Shown here: in pieces, positions 39,758-52,391 of the stretch
Layout of the letters: every line of letters begins with the position of its first letter
Position numbering within the stretch: position 1 is the stretch's first letter
From: Tetrahymena elliotti 4EA
Lineage: Eukaryota; Ciliophora; Oligohymenophorea; Hymenostomatida; Tetrahymenidae
DNA length: 64,000 nt
Reading direction: 5' to 3'
NCBI GenBank assembly: GCA_000231825.2
Contig: JH720351.1
Coordinates: forward strand, 186,001 to 250,000
Made by a program: the position numbers and the translations under genes
Notes under the pieces: generated by a model
Databases searched by the model: none
What the model was told of the DNA's origin: nothing
Seen by the model: the letters and a program-made list of their open reading frames with translations, nothing else

Positions 39758-42700
39758 ATGTAAACATATAAACGAAATGAAGTGGAGGATGGTAGTAGTA
39801 AAGTCATAGGAAACTAAGGGTTTGCATGGCAGTAGAATGAGATGAAATAGTCTCAATAGTTATCACCAAGTTTTCTGTAATCCGTTAATAGAAGTCAGTC
39901 TTTTTAAGATGAAAACTAAGAAACAGATACTTAAGTTGAAGAAAAAAAATTTTCATCAGATAACAGTATAAATGAAGGATTAGCATAAGAAGGGGATGAA
40001 TAATAAATCAAGAAATAAAATAAATCACTATTTCATACATTAAATAATAGCATGGATAAATTATTCTGTAATGATAATTTCTAAAGTGGGTAGGACATAT
40101 CAAAGTATGTTATTTTTAAAGATTTCTAATCTGATAGTAAGTTTAACTCTAAATACGGAAGCAAGAAGGAGAGTAAATAGCAAACTCCAAAATGTACACC
40201 AAGATTTAATTTTCATGGGTTGGAATCTTTAAATTTATAGTAGATCTCTGCTCCTTTACTTCAAAAACAGAATAAAAATAATAGTAATTATTAAAGCTAG
40301 GAGAGCTTTTGCTTTAAAGAAGGTAGGAACATAGAATTCATTATTCCTAACTCCTAAACATGTACTTAAAGCACAAATTAAGCCATTTATGAAAATAATT
40401 TATACGGATAGAACTCTCAGCAAATAAATATGAAAAATGCTAAAAATGAATATGAAAATCAGGAATATAATGAATACTCACCATATATGATTTACTAAAA
40501 AAGTTATGGCAATGAAATAGAAAATTAATAACAGCTTAATTCATATCATCTTCCACAAAAAAAGAAAAAGAATCATAATAACAATACGCTAAATGCAGCA
40601 AATTTAGAATAAAATAATTTTTATCATCAATTAAATAGTGATTTTTAGAATAATGCTAATAAATAAGCATCAATGATGATAATGATGTCATAAGTGCAGA
40701 CTCATTAAAAGTAGTATAGATTAAATAAGTAGTAAACTGCTAAAACTGCTAAGAATAATGATATCTAACTTAATTACAGCTAAAGTAATGGTAGAGTATG
40801 CCAAACAGAGCCTTCGTACGATGATTATTGCTAAGAACCTGAAATAATGAATAATTTTAAAAATAGTAAATACAATCTTGAAAATGGTATTAAATTTTAT
40901 CAATAGAATGAAATTGGGAAACCGAATGGTAAACCTATTTTTGTCAAAAATGATAATTAGCTTAGCGATACTAATAATAATAGAGAGTTTAGGAATAGTT
41001 AATTAAGTAAATTGTTTATCACTTTTATATTTTTCAATTTTTTTTTTCAAAACTGGACACTTTGAGAGGATCAAAATATTTGATAAATTTTATTTGATCA
41101 AAAAAACAAACAAATAAATAAACAAATTAATTAATTATATTTCTAATATTATAAAGCAAAGAGACCAATTAATGATACCAAAAACTCTAAGTAAGTTTTT
41201 GTAGATGAGAGAAATAATGATTATGATTAAATAAGAGAAGATTCGATGAATGAAGAAGAAGAATCATATGAAGTAGACTACAATAGATAAAATGCAATTG
41301 AAGATCTTATTAAATATTAATAAAATGGCTAATAATTTGCTAATAATTTAAAGCACAATAATTTTATAAATTAGAAGTTGTATTAAAACTAAATTAGTAG
41401 GGTCAGATAATAAGTTATGTTACAATAATAAAATAATGCTAAACATATGCAAAAAATTAATACTAGTGATTCAAAATAGAATGATTTGCAGAGCAAATCT
41501 ATCAGACGTACTAATACAAATCCTAACGGAATAGCTTCAAATTAATAAAATCCTATTCGTATCGGCTCTGGTGATTCTAGAAAAGGAAATCAGTTATCAA
41601 TTAATAAGAATATTTAATTGTTTGGTGATTAGAATAAAGTATTTATTAATGGAAAAAGTAATGTTACAAATAGCGAAACAACAAACTTCAACCACAACTA
41701 AAGAAAATTCAGATAATTTAGTGCTCACACAAGTAGTTCAAATAATAACTAATTCTTGGCAGATAAAAACAATCACATAATCGATGAAGATTACAATTCT
41801 AATAATGAATCATTTATTAATATAAATAACATCCCTTAGTATTAAGATTCTATCAATGATGATTAAGGAAAATATTAAGCCTTAAAGAATGGGTTTGGTC
41901 AATAAAATAACAATAAATAAGAATAATAAATTTAAAGCATGACTTAATAGCAAAATTAAGTAAAGAGATAGTTGAATTTCAAACAAATTCAAGATGATTA
42001 GAATACATCTTTTAACTTAGAAAAATAAATTATTAATAAAAAAATTTAAGATTTTGAAAAGAAAAGAAATGTAAATCTGAATAGCCTTCAGCAATAATTA
42101 TAAAACTAAAATTTGCAACCAGTAGTAGCTTCATCTTCATCTTAATCTTCAGGAAACAGTTCAAAAATAGTTAATTAGCAATAAAATATAATGATGACTA
42201 CTCCTTCTTAATCTTAAGTATCAGCTTATAATAATTAATAACATAAAAGAAATCAATCAGCATCAAAGAAAAAAAAAAGTAAATCTAAATCACCTGCTTA
42301 AAGAGGCTTAGATAGCATCTTAGAAGTATCTCAGAAATTTGAAGTAGGTACCTTGAATTAACAAAAAATCAAAGAGTCTTTGGAGAAAACCAAATAGGTA
42401 TTAAATGAATAAAAGAAATAATCTTTAATCCAAGAGTTAGACTCTGTTAATTAGAATGAAACTCAATAGGAATCTCTCAAAAAGGGAGATACTTAGTAAA
42501 TGGATTATAACAAAGTTATATGCAAGACAGAGGGTAATGAATCTGATTCTTCCTTAAAAATAAATTTCGATGAAAGTGATGCAAATCAGTTAGCTAGAAT
42601 CGAGCAAGATTAATAATTACTCTCTACTAACTAAAGTAGTACTTATAAGATAGCAAACCATGAAAACTCTTTAAATTATGTCAGGAGTGCTAACTCTAAG

Positions 42701-43582
42701 TAATTTCAGAAGATGCACAAACGAATCCAATCTGCAAATAAAACTACTAGCAATATTTAGAATAATTTTTTGATGCATCCTTAATTAAATCTTGCACTTA
42801 ATCATAATTAAACCTTATAAAGTGTGTCTTCAAATTAATATTTTATGCAAACATAAAATAATATTCATAGAGGTCGTTTCAATTCATATTAAAATAATAA
42901 TAATTCTAATTAGTTAAATTTATAATAAGTTTAAAAAAAGTTGAATATCTAAACAACAACTAATAATACAATAAGTGCTTAATAGAATTCTTTGACTAAT
43001 ACTCTACTCAAAAATTAATTAAAAAAGAGATCATTTACTCCTAGTGCTACAACAAATCATTATAATTTGAATTAAATTTAATTCTAAAATTCCATTTTTA
43101 AAGATTCATTTTTTAATGATCAATAAAATTAAAATGGAAGCCGAAATAATATTAAAAAAATAACTAGAAACCAAAAAAATTTTTCTATGGCTCCTTAACC
43201 GGAAAAAGAACAGCAGCCAGCTCTCTCTTAAAATGGAGCATCTATGTAAAACTAAGTACCATAATATTAATAATTATCTCTTAATCCTCCACAACACTTA
43301 TAAATTTAACCTTAAACATTCCCTAATTTGTAAAAATAATAAATTAAACGAAATGAAATAGCCTTATCAAACAATTAGCAAAATAGCTCACAATAACAAT
43401 AACCTTAATAACTACCAGTATAAAGACCCTCATCTAGATCAATATAATCACAAAATAATGGAGTTCAATAATCAGCATAAAAATAAAAGTAAATGATTAA
43501 CTAAAATCTAAATGGTATTGTATCCAACTCTAATAATAATTAAAACTAACTCAATCTATATAATAAATTAAATAAAATTTGA
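39758..43582 (+). CDS. Asn/Gln-rich low-complexity protein, two exons
   Basis: Exons 39758..41006 and 41157..43582 (3675 nt, 1224 aa); the 150-bp intron splits a codon after its first base. Asn and Gln make up a very large share of the residues, and most Gln is encoded by TAA or TAG. Ser/Lys-rich patches occur, such as KRNQSASKKKKSKSKSP near base 42250. A short charged helical block (KKGDTQQMDYNKVICKT and downstream) is the only part that looks ordered. There is no signal peptide or membrane segment. The composition is that of a prion-like, phase-separating RNA-associated or nuclear protein, but no RNA-binding domain is visible, so that is inference. I chose the ATG at 39758 because it begins the coding-like text (MQTYKRNEVEDGSS). 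Confidence 0.88.
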
Positions 43583-44433
43583 AAATTAATTTAGTTTAAC
43601 AAATTATTTTTCTATAAATAAATTCAACAACCAAACTCTAAATCTAAATAATTAATCTATTTATATAAAATGATATAACTATATTACAATATAAATACAA
43701 TTTTCCTTTAAAGTTAAACATATTCATAATCATTAAGAATTTCATACCTTAGTTTTCTTCTATTTTAAATACTTTTTTGATTTTATTCTATTTTGTTTCA
43801 AAAAATATTTTGTATTAAAAAATTTGTGTAAAATTTAATGAGTTTTAATCCTATTTAATATTATATTTCTTATCTTCAATTATTTTATTGACTAAATAAA
43901 AATAACTTTATTTTTTGTAAATATTACTTATTATTTTTTATCAGAAAACTATTCTATTAATATATTTATGAAGAAATGAATTTATTTTTTATTTTAATCT
44001 ACAAAATAATATTCAATTTGTAATGAAATAATTCATCAAAAAAAATTTAAAATTCGAAAATGAAAACTCTTTACTTTTAATTTAATTGAAAATAAAATAA
44101 TTTCTCAAATTAAAAGATTAATAAAACAAATTTTTTTTTCTTTTAAATCTTATTAATTTTTTGCTTTTAAATAATATGAAATTGAAAATGACAATATATA
44201 GAATATTATGTTGATTGATTTCTAGTATTTTAATTTGATTTTTATATTTTATAAGAAATCTGAGTTATCAGATGATAAAATCTAAAAAAGATTCGTTTTA
44301 TTTATCTAAGCAAAAATTAATCAAAACATAATTTTGATTTAAAAAAAATACTTAATAATTATTTATTGAATATTGTTTATTATTTTTAGGCTTAAACTAT
44401 TTTTAAGTTCAATTTTTAAATAAAAATAGCAAA
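43583..44433. other. intergenic spacer
   Basis: An 850-bp AT-rich spacer between tandem plus-strand genes. No gene or defined element is visible. Confidence 0.6.
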
Positions 44434-47400
44434 ATGAGTAAGCTACTTAAAAATACTATTTTTTAAAAGAAAGCTAATTAGAGTATTTAGGCATATAATG
44501 CTATTAATAATTTGAAGGGTAAAGAAAGAAAATATAATTATTTAGATCGTTTGATCAAATACAGCGAGTTATGTTTGACAGGAGGTACAAAAGCTCCCTC
44601 ATTTGGAACTGACTTAAGTAATTTGTGCTTGGAAATATTAGGATAAAATAGTAGGGATAAATCATAAGTCTGGTCATCTGAATTTGGAACGAATGATCCT
44701 CTAATAGTGCTAGTAAATTAATAGATACTTATATTATTTTGGGCATTTTTTTGCTTTTAATCTTTTTAGTTTATAGAATGGTCTAATTCAAATTTTTTAG
44801 GATTAAAAAATAGAATACTTTTTGTAGAATTGCCTTCTCATTATTGAAAACAGCAAGCAAATATAAAAAATTATTCTGATGTCTCTAACTCAACTTTCAT
44901 GTATTGATTATCCTAGAGATGCAAGGGTGTAAACACTAGGATACAGATGTATTACGATCTTAAAAAATATATTATCAAAAGGGAATGAACTTAAAGATTT
45001 AGTTGAAAAGTCAATTTTAGAAATTATTATCTAAAATATTAAGAAAGAAGAATGGTTGATGATATCTGATATGGAAGTGAGTGGAGTTATATCATTTTTA
45101 GAAGTGCCAAATATTGCAAATTTATTTATTGTAGATGAAGAAATATTTCCTTTAATGCATAAGTGGATTTAGTCGGTAGGGATTTTAATTTAATTTTCTT
45201 GAGCGTTTTTAAATATTATTTGAAGTAAATAAATGATCTCTTTTAATAATCAATCTTATTATAAATAACATATATAGATTACAAATTTTATTGGAAACAA
45301 AAATTCATGCTATTATGATTCAGAAAGGTAGGATAAATAGGATGAAAAAGAAGGAAATAATGTAGGAAATAGCACTTAGCAATAAATATTTTCTAAAAAT
45401 TTTCACAAAGCTCATTAAATTCTTTAGTAAATTGTGATGTTATTTCATTTTGTTAATCGTTTTTACTTTCTTAAATCAAAAGGTTGATTGATATTTGTAT
45501 GAGCAATAAATATCTTATTAGCAGATTTGTCTAAGATGATACTGATAAAAATTATTTTTTAAAAATGTATTTTAATTTTTTAAATGGTGTCGATTTATAA
45601 TTCCTGAAGTTTGTTTATTAAGGAGAGTAATTCATAACATTCTATCAATTTTAGATTACTGTTCTTTCTTTAATTGAGAAATTCAATATTATTATTGAAG
45701 ATTAGCATTTGGTTTCATCAAGAAATCCTAAGATTAATTTAGAAACAGTGTCGAAAATGCAATTAGCTTCTATAATTAATATATAAGAATCTGATAAAGA
45801 AAATATTCTTCTTACAAGACTTCCATAAGAAGAAATAGAAAAATATGCTGCATTTGCTATTTCGCACATTAGAAGTCTATTAAATCAAGAGTTCTAATCT
45901 TTCTAATAAACTAAATTTTATGAAAATATGGAATAGATTGTCAGCTCTATTAAAAATGATTAATAAATTTAAATCTTAGAAAAAAACAAAAGAGTAACAA
46001 TCATGAAGCATTTTGCTCAGCTAGTAAAAACTGCAGGTTCTTTCTAAGGTTAACTCTACTCAAAAGAATCTGTAATATATTTTTTTATTAAAGAGTTTTG
46101 TATTGAATTTTTGTAAAATATTACTAAAAATATATGGAAAGGCTAAAATATTAATGCAAATATTTTAATAGCAACCCAGTATTATTTTCAAATTTTTTTT
46201 CAGTTTAATTTATCATCACTAGTTATCATTTAGCTAGATAATAAATTGACAAAATTATTATTAAATAAGTTTTAACTAAAAGGGTTAATTATATTTTATA
46301 ATGAAAAAAATAAGTCCCTATTTTTAGAAATTGCTATCTCAATTTATAATTTATATTTTTAATGTAGGTAGGATAAAAGCTCAAGGGTCAGTAAAAAGAA
46401 TATTCAAGTGCTTCAAAATTGCTATCAAAATTTCAAAAAATATATTCTATGCCTATGCTTGATCCTTTACTTTTATCAGCATGTTGCAAATTCATCTAAT
46501 ATTTCTTTAAGTAAAATAAATTAGAAAATTTAAGATTATTTTAAATTCTTTTTATTATTATGTAAAGATACCATATGTTTTAGGATGTAGAAAAGCTTAA
46601 GACTTTCTTAAAAAGTATTCAAAATTGTACTAATTTACTTCAATATTTAGATTTAGACAATAAACCTTTTGAAGAATTAATTGAACTTGGTTAGCTTCAT
46701 TTGTCACATGAATTATTTTTTAGGCATTTTGGGTAAGATAATTAACAAGTATCAGAAGAAGAATACTATGAAATTCAAGTGAATAATCCTGTTGTTATGT
46801 GTGCAGTTTAAGATATTTTAGAGCTGTTCAATTTTTTTTACTAAAAGGGTAATAACGATTTCAAAATATCAAGAAAGGCTACTAAACTAACTCAAGATCC
46901 TAGCTAAATCACCAAGTTAATTAAAAAAGAAATCAGAGAATTATTAGATTAAAAATAAAGAAAAGGAATTCTTCTAAAATTACTTGAATTAAATGATGTT
47001 CAAATCAGAATTTAAGCTTGCAGATAACTTTTGTCATTAAAAACTATTAGAGTATTTTGCATTCCTCTTCTTTATATTTTTTTTAAATAAAACTCTATTT
47101 TATTTTCCAGGGTGAGAAGACGGGATAACTAAATTGGAGCTTAAATGATCTTTCAATTCTTTTATCAAGACTTTCTTACTTGTTTAATTCACAAAAAGGA
47201 GCTAAAAAAGAATAAGATATGTCTTTTATTATCTTGATTTTTTGCAAATTCTATACAGAAGTGGAGCCTTAGTATGTAGAAGATATTATTTAAGAAATAG
47301 GCTAATTTCAATATGACACTATGCTAGATATGTAATATATCAAAAATTATTAAATTCTAAATTTTTATTTGATCTTATTTTAAAGACTTGAAGATGCTCT

Positions 47401-50400
47401 TTCTTTTAGCTTTGCTTCCAATGAAATTTAGGCTTAGAATAGCTCTGATTTATGCATATCGGCAGTATTTTTAATGAAAAAGCTAATCTCTATAAAAGCC
47501 ATTAGAGAAATTACTTAGAAAGAGTAGAATTTAAAACGTATAAAGAATTGCATTAGCTATGAAGGGGAGACATTTGATGAATCATTTCCTCCTCTTTAGA
47601 TAGAAGACCTTTGTTAAAATATAGGAGTTATTTTAGAATGTTTTGAAAATAGAGGAGTGCTAAATGACTCCCTTTTAGCATTCAGATTGATTAAAAAGCT
47701 TGCTGATATTTTAGAAGGAGCTACATATTAATCATAAGAATTCATCAATTAATAGTAAGAGTAAGATGAAGATTTCTCAAATTTAAATAATTAAATTAAT
47801 AAAGCATAGCAAGTCTATCAGTTAAACTTAACTAAGAGCTAAAGTGGAGGAAGAAATAAATCTCTTTCATTTCAAAAGAATGAACCCAAAGTAAGTAAGA
47901 GTAAAGATAAATTATCAGAACCTGAAAAGATAGATGGAATGATTACTAAACTTAAAAGAATTAGATAACATTCTGCTAGTTTAACTTTTGAATAAGAAAA
48001 CTCTGTAAGCACATTAGCAACAGATATAATTAAAAATTTAGAATCTTAGCGTAGAAACGCTATCCAAGTTTTAGCCTAGCAAAAAGCAAATACATCTCAA
48101 TAAAAATCAAACAATTTGCCCTTTCCACAATCTGATAAAAACATCAAAAACTATTTTAAATAAATTTAAGATAAAAACGATAAGAAGAAATCTTAATTTG
48201 ATGGAGATTTAAAAATGCAAGATTATTATAATAAAGGCTAAAATTTTAAATCTATTAAAGATTTTCAAAGCATCAGAAGCTAGTAAAAATATTTCTTTTT
48301 TTGTTTAAGTTTTTTATTTAAATTTTTTAAATTTAAAGCACAAGATTTAATTTAATCCAACTGATTAAAGAAGAATGCACTTTGTGGGACACCAATTAAA
48401 AATTCGAAATTGACCCAAGCTATTACACATTATTTTAGATTTAGCATAACTTATTTTCTTCTTAGCAAGGTCTGTCAAGAATTTTAGCATTCCTTTAACC
48501 TGACCACCGCTACCTTTTTCTTATGTCTAAAACACAGTTGATTTAAAAAATATTATACCCTGAACAATTTGTAAAATAAATTAAAAATGAACTCATTTAT
48601 TCATCCATCATCTTTTATTTTAAAAAAGCAATTCAAAGTATAAGATTAGAAAGAGTCTTAAAAGAATGTTGAATTTGCTAAATAAGTAAGTGACATTCTT
48701 TTAATGGGGTAAAAGCACACAAAACTAACCTAAGATTAGTTAAATTAATATAATTTTGAGCTTTTTGACAGTGAAGACGATAATTTCTCATATAATTCAA
48801 TGTTTTACAATATTATTACTAATGTGACAGATGTTATTCTACTTAAGATGTTTATTAAACCAAAAGTAATTGAGAGCTAATCTTCGAATGATGCTAAGCA
48901 CAGAGTTTAGTTAACTTAAAAAAATAAAAAATCAATTATCTTGTCAGCATTTTTAAGATGTATCTACTTTTCTATCAAGAGTTCCCCAAATGATGAAATT
49001 AAAGAATCAGCCATAAATTAAGCTAAAAACATATAAACTTTTTACAAAATTTCTATACTCTGTAAAGAGAATGGATTTATTAAAGCATCTCTTGGATGTA
49101 AATTCCTAACTATTTGCAGACTTATTTTTAAGCATTATCACAGTAAAAAATTTATCAAAATTTATTGATTTTTCTTTCATTAAAAATAAAAAATTTTACT
49201 TTAAAACAGAAATGTCTATTACATAACTCCAAGAGAAAGGACCTTCTAAACAGTCTCATATGAAATAATACTTTTAAGAATTTAATAATAATGATTATAG
49301 TGATCCTGATAACTAAGAAGGTTAATTTAAAAATTGGTCACCCTAAGAATAAATAGAATTGTATATAGCTACTCTATAAAGTATTTAAGAAATGGTTGGA
49401 CTATTATTTTAAGGAATATTTAAATTTAAAATTATTTAAAAATAAGACATAATGCTACTAAAAGAAATAGTAAAGACTTTATAAATTATTCTAGAATAAG
49501 TTAATTCTTTAGAATCTGTAAACAAAGTCTTTCAACAAAACATTAGGCAAATCAAAAATAAATAAGTTTAGCACCCCAGCATGAATTTATACCCTCATAG
49601 AATACACATTTAGTTTATTGTTTAATAGCTTTTTAATACTCAAATGATAAACTAGTTGAGTTAAATATTTATGTTTCCCTATAATAACCTTGATCAAGAA
49701 AATAGAAAAAATTTGAATTTAGCAACCTAAATTTATACAGAATTTTTCGGTAATTTTTTTCAATATTTTTTCGCCAACAATTTCATCAAATTTAACAAAT
49801 TAATTTAGGAAACTACTTCAGTCTTTCATAAGGCGATTACCACAAGGAAGTTTGCACTTTAAATTACTCTCAGCTCATTCTTGATTATAAGCAAAAAAGT
49901 TAAGTCAACTAAGCATTTATTTAAAAAATGATGGAATGCTGTTTAGAATCTAATCTCTCATTAAACTTAGTAAAACAACAATTATTATTATTTTTTATAA
50001 ATTTGCTAAACTTTAATTTAAAGATAGATGAATTCTTTTTCAAAGATATCTTGATTTCTTAGGAGAGAGAAATTATTTATTGTTGGAGTTGGGTTTTCAT
50101 CAGAAAGTAACATTTTTTACTCTTTAATACTTCAAATTTGTTAATAAAAATCTTCAATTTCTTTAAATAATTTTATATTTCAAGAAACTGTTTTAAATTT
50201 TTTAAATTTAAAATCTAAAATAAATAATATAAGAGATGAAGAAAAAGATAACTCGTACTAAAAGATGCTTTTACTTTTAACAAATTATGGAATTTATATT
50301 GTTGATGTGTAAATGGGTACTAAATGTAATTAATGCTATTTAGGTTCTCTCTGCAATGAGAAGTATAAAGTGGAATATATTATCCTATTATCTTCATCGA

Positions 50401-51784
50401 ACTCTGATAGCAGATAGAGACCAACTTAACCTATAACTCTTTAATCATTCTTTTCAGGTTTTAGCAATTAACAAATACGCTTAAGTTGTGAGTTTTATTA
50501 ACAAAATATGTTTAGCCAAAAATAATAGATTTAAACTAAGCTCCTCGTTATATTTAGATCTTTAGAGAAAGGAAACTAATTTGTCAAACTTCTTAATAAA
50601 CTTATTCCTTCTAAGCATCAGACAAGCAATAACTTTTTATCATTTATATATTGCAGCTTATTTTGTAAATTATTTAAATTCATTTAATTTACCTTAAGAA
50701 TAATTAATAATTTAAAATAAAAAAAGCCACTGATAATGTACATAAGAATCATTTTAATGAACAAGTTAGCAGTTTAGGAGGAAGCCTTAATAGTTCTTTT
50801 GATTAAAAATCAAACGATCAAGAAAACATAATAGAAATACAACAATAATAACTAAAAGCTTCCACAAAAAGCAAAAATTCTTTGCAATTCTTTGTTGCCT
50901 TACAACGTAAAGAAATAAGTCATCATCACCAAAAACAATAATAAGAAACTCATGAACTTATTATTCTTGCATCAGACAACAATTTCTAAGATGAAATTCT
51001 AGTCATTAAAGAGAAACCATCAGCTATCTTTAAATTTTAACAAAATTATAATCAAGTCCTATAATATTATTATTTTAAAAATCATATGTAATGTATTAAG
51101 GATATTATTTCTTAAGATAATATTAATTATAGTTCAGTTGCTTAGGAATTTAGTGTCAATAGTGATAGGTTGTATGAAAATGTAATCAAATGTTTTGATA
51201 TAAAGAGACTTAATCTTAAATGTTTTGCCAAATTTAACTTCCCTAACTCAAGTGATTCTATAGTTAACATAGAAGTGAGCTAAAACATTTTTAGCTTTGA
51301 TGCAGAAAAGCACACAAAGATTTCAAAAACCAAGGTATTAGTTGTTGACAAAGGAGATGACTATGTTGATATCGAGTATAGACCTAGATTTTAGCACTTA
51401 AATTAAGCAAACTTAGAATTTATTCTAACATCTGAACTTAGTAGGTAGGAACTATTAATCATAGTATAATAGAGTATAGAAACAAAGAAGAATCAAAACA
51501 GCTAATAATTAAATGAAGACTTTACTTCTTAGCTAAAGCATTTAATGAGATAATAGCAGTTAGATGTTCACCAAAACAAAAAATAAATTAACAAAAAATA
51601 GATTGCTACTTCTTCCATTAGAAGATTTAGTAAATTAAAAGAAGCAGTTAATAATAAAATAATTCCTAAGATTTATAACCACTAATAAGGTTCATTATAA
51701 CATATAAAAGAAGAAATTAATGATTTCGATACTTCAATACATTAAAACTATGAATCAGATAAAAAACCATATGATTTAATATGA
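44434..51784 (+). CDS. very large helical (ARM/HEAT-like) protein of unknown family
   Basis: Exons: 44434..44712, 44777..45175, 45278..45426, 45483..46268, 46328..46510, 46568..47051, 47111..48282, 48339..48570, 48629..49142, 49210..49749, 49809..50106, 50234..50664, 50727..51784; 6525 nt, 2174 aa, phases consistent. The N-terminal ~900 residues are serial amphipathic Leu/Ile-rich helices (LIQIFQDQKIEYFLQNCLLI, VQTLGYRCITILKNIL), typical of ARM/HEAT solenoids. A charged Ser/Gln/Lys linker follows (bases ~47760-48290, PFPQSDKNIKNYF), then more helical solenoid with hydrophobic but not membrane-like runs. The last ~200 residues include a beta-like block (SIVNIEVSQNIFSFD ... KVLVVDKGDDYVDIEYRPRF) and a basic tail. 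No signal peptide. A scaffold or trafficking role would fit a solenoid, but I recognise no family. The least certain junction is 50107..50233, where an alternative frame also looks coding-like. Confidence 0.82.
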
Positions 51785-52391
51785 CAACAATTTAATTATC
51801 AAGCAAGTTTTTCATTTTACATCCTAAAACTGTTTTTATTAATTCCGAACTCAAACCATTATTTGACTTTTATTATTTTTTAATTTAAATACTTAAAGTT
51901 ATTTACACATTTTAAAAGATAAAATAATATTTAACTTCACTCTAATTTAATAAACAAATTTACCATTTTTATTTTTTTAGAAAAGTGAGATCATTTACAA
52001 AACTTCACACTATCAAATTTATTTTTATTTTAAATCAATTTAAAAAAATTTGAAGGAAGCAAATTACTATTTTAGGTATCTATTAGATATTTAGAATTGA
52101 AAATATACCAAAAAAATTATGCAATAGTTAATAAAAAAGATTACCAAAAAATTTTTACAAATGAAAAATGAAAGAAAAAAAAAAAATAATTCTAATAGAA
52201 TTAGCATGTACAATAAAATAATAAAATGAATAAATAGAATAATTATAAATATTTAAATTTAAATTATTTGTTATTTTTTTAAATTAAGAACTAATAATGA
52301 TATGCTTTAGTGTGACTTTATTTAAAAAATTATTTTAAAATGATTGGTGATAGATATTTCTTTTATTTAAGTTAATAATTAAGAACTAAAA
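51785..52391. other. convergent intergenic spacer
   Basis: About 600 bp between converging genes, more than 80% A/T, containing two 3' UTRs. The minus-strand frame stays open by composition only; its text is Phe/Tyr/Ile strings and is not coding-like. Confidence 0.6.

Noticed and set aside
46240..46570. Apparent frameshifts in the 2174-aa gene, suggesting programmed frameshifting
   Set aside because: They are fully explained by two ordinary GT...AG introns (46269-46327 and 46511-46567) that restore one frame.
49750..49808. Coding-like alternative exon text with a TGA shortly downstream
   Set aside because: A GTAATT...TTTAG intron at these positions joins both sides in phase, so no frameshift or early stop is needed.
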